From Phycisphaerae bacterium (GTDB taxonomy: Bacteria > Planctomycetota > Phycisphaerae > Sedimentisphaerales > SG8-4): 6,630 nt of DNA. Below the pieces are notes generated by a model that searched no databases, had not been told where the DNA came from, and was given only the letters and a program-made list of their open reading frames with translations. The DNA lies in the NCBI GenBank assembly GCA_030603035.1, contig JAUVYQ010000136.1, forward strand, positions 1-6,630, written 5' to 3'. This document shows, one piece after another, positions 6,436-6,630 of this stretch. Every line of letters starts with the position of its first letter. Position 1 is the first letter of the stretch. The position numbers and the translations under genes are program-made.

Positions 6436-6464
6436 AATATAACCCTGATTCATTAAATTGTCAA
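6436..6464 (-). promoter_or_regulatory. Near-consensus sigma70 promoter of the C1 peptidase gene
   Basis: On the minus strand a perfect -35 TTGACA (6464-6459) is followed after exactly 17 bp by -10 TATATT (6441-6436). The transcript would start near 6429, with a leader of about 50 nt. This suggests strong, independent expression of the peptidase and rules out translation from the upstream ATG at 6480. Confidence 0.75.
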
Positions 6465-6563
6465 CCCCGACCCCTGCCAAGCCATTTGCGGGGTGCCCGT
6501 CAAGTTTGTAGGTGGATTTTTCAGGCTGCTAATGGTTGTTGCGACCATAACTTGTCCCACCTT

Positions 6564-6630
6564 TTATTCACCCAGGTAACCCGCAAAGCCAATGTTGCTG
6601 ATGAGCCGGCTCTGCTCCAGATCATACCAG
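6564..6630 (-). CDS. Possible C-terminal end of a further minus-strand gene (unknown product)
   Basis: From the right edge, one minus-strand frame reads 21 codons to a TAA at 6566-6564, giving WYDLEQSRLISNIGFAGYLGE. The composition looks protein-like and the orientation matches the C1 peptidase gene about 100 bp from its promoter. It is too short to identify, and a 21-codon open stretch can arise by chance. No terminator is evident after it. Confidence 0.3.
   Translation of the reverse strand, partial: WYDLEQSRLISNIGFAGYLGE

Noticed and set aside
6379..6480. N-terminal extension of the C1 peptidase frame to an ATG at 6480
   Set aside because: The ATG at 6480 lies upstream of the -35 box of a near-consensus promoter (6436-6464). 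The inner ATG at 6378 has a strong Shine-Dalgarno and opens directly on a signal peptide.
6485..6587. Inverted repeat TTTGCGGG / CCCGCAAA (6485-6492 and 6580-6587), with AGGTGG/CCACCT and ATGGT/ACCAT inside
   Set aside because: The arms are far apart, irregularly nested and without a T-tract. Matches of this length are expected by chance reasonably often in a stretch this size.

Overview
This 6.6-kb window looks like a bacterial chromosome fragment from a Gram-negative-type cell: one gene has a clear lipoprotein signal (lipobox LSGC) and another a Sec signal peptide. Genes are tightly packed, Shine-Dalgarno sites and sigma70-like promoters are readable, and base composition is intermediate. 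The taxon cannot be fixed from the sequence. The protein style and the ACCA/TGGT heptamer repeats between genes remind me of Planctomycetota-type genomes, but that is a weak impression. I see no rRNA, tRNA, CRISPR array or insertion sequence.

Layout from left to right: (1) positions 1-839, minus strand, the first ~279 residues of a POT/PTR2-family proton-coupled peptide transporter that runs off the left edge. (2) 840-1204, a divergent intergenic region with a readable promoter for each flanking gene and, between them, a run of short perfect hairpins. (3) 1205-2890, plus strand, a 561-residue lipoprotein zinc metallopeptidase of the M2 (angiotensin-converting-enzyme-like) family. (4) 2891-2982, a 92-bp gap filled almost entirely by a 7-bp-period repeat whose left and right parts are inverted and can fold into a long hairpin just ahead of the next start codon. 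(5) 2983-4905, plus strand, a 640-residue OPT-family transporter. (6) 4945-6378, minus strand and convergent with OPT, a papain-fold C1B (PepC/bleomycin-hydrolase-like) peptidase with a signal peptide, driven by a near-consensus promoter at 6436-6464. (7) 6379-6630, its upstream region, and at the right edge a possible C-terminal tail of another minus-strand gene.

All four recognisable genes deal with peptides: two unrelated peptide-transporter families (POT for di/tripeptides, OPT for longer oligopeptides or related ligands) and two exported peptidases with different chemistry (a zinc peptidyl-dipeptidase on a lipid anchor and a cysteine aminopeptidase-type enzyme). The simplest reading is a peptide-scavenging locus: peptides are trimmed outside the cytoplasm and the products imported. 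The combined role is inferred; the family calls rest on visible motifs.

The least expected signals are non-coding or embedded: the inverted heptamer array abutting the OPT ribosome-binding site, a 21-bp palindromic segment bracketed by 6-bp direct repeats that sits in frame inside the C1 peptidase gene, and the hairpin cluster between the divergent promoters.
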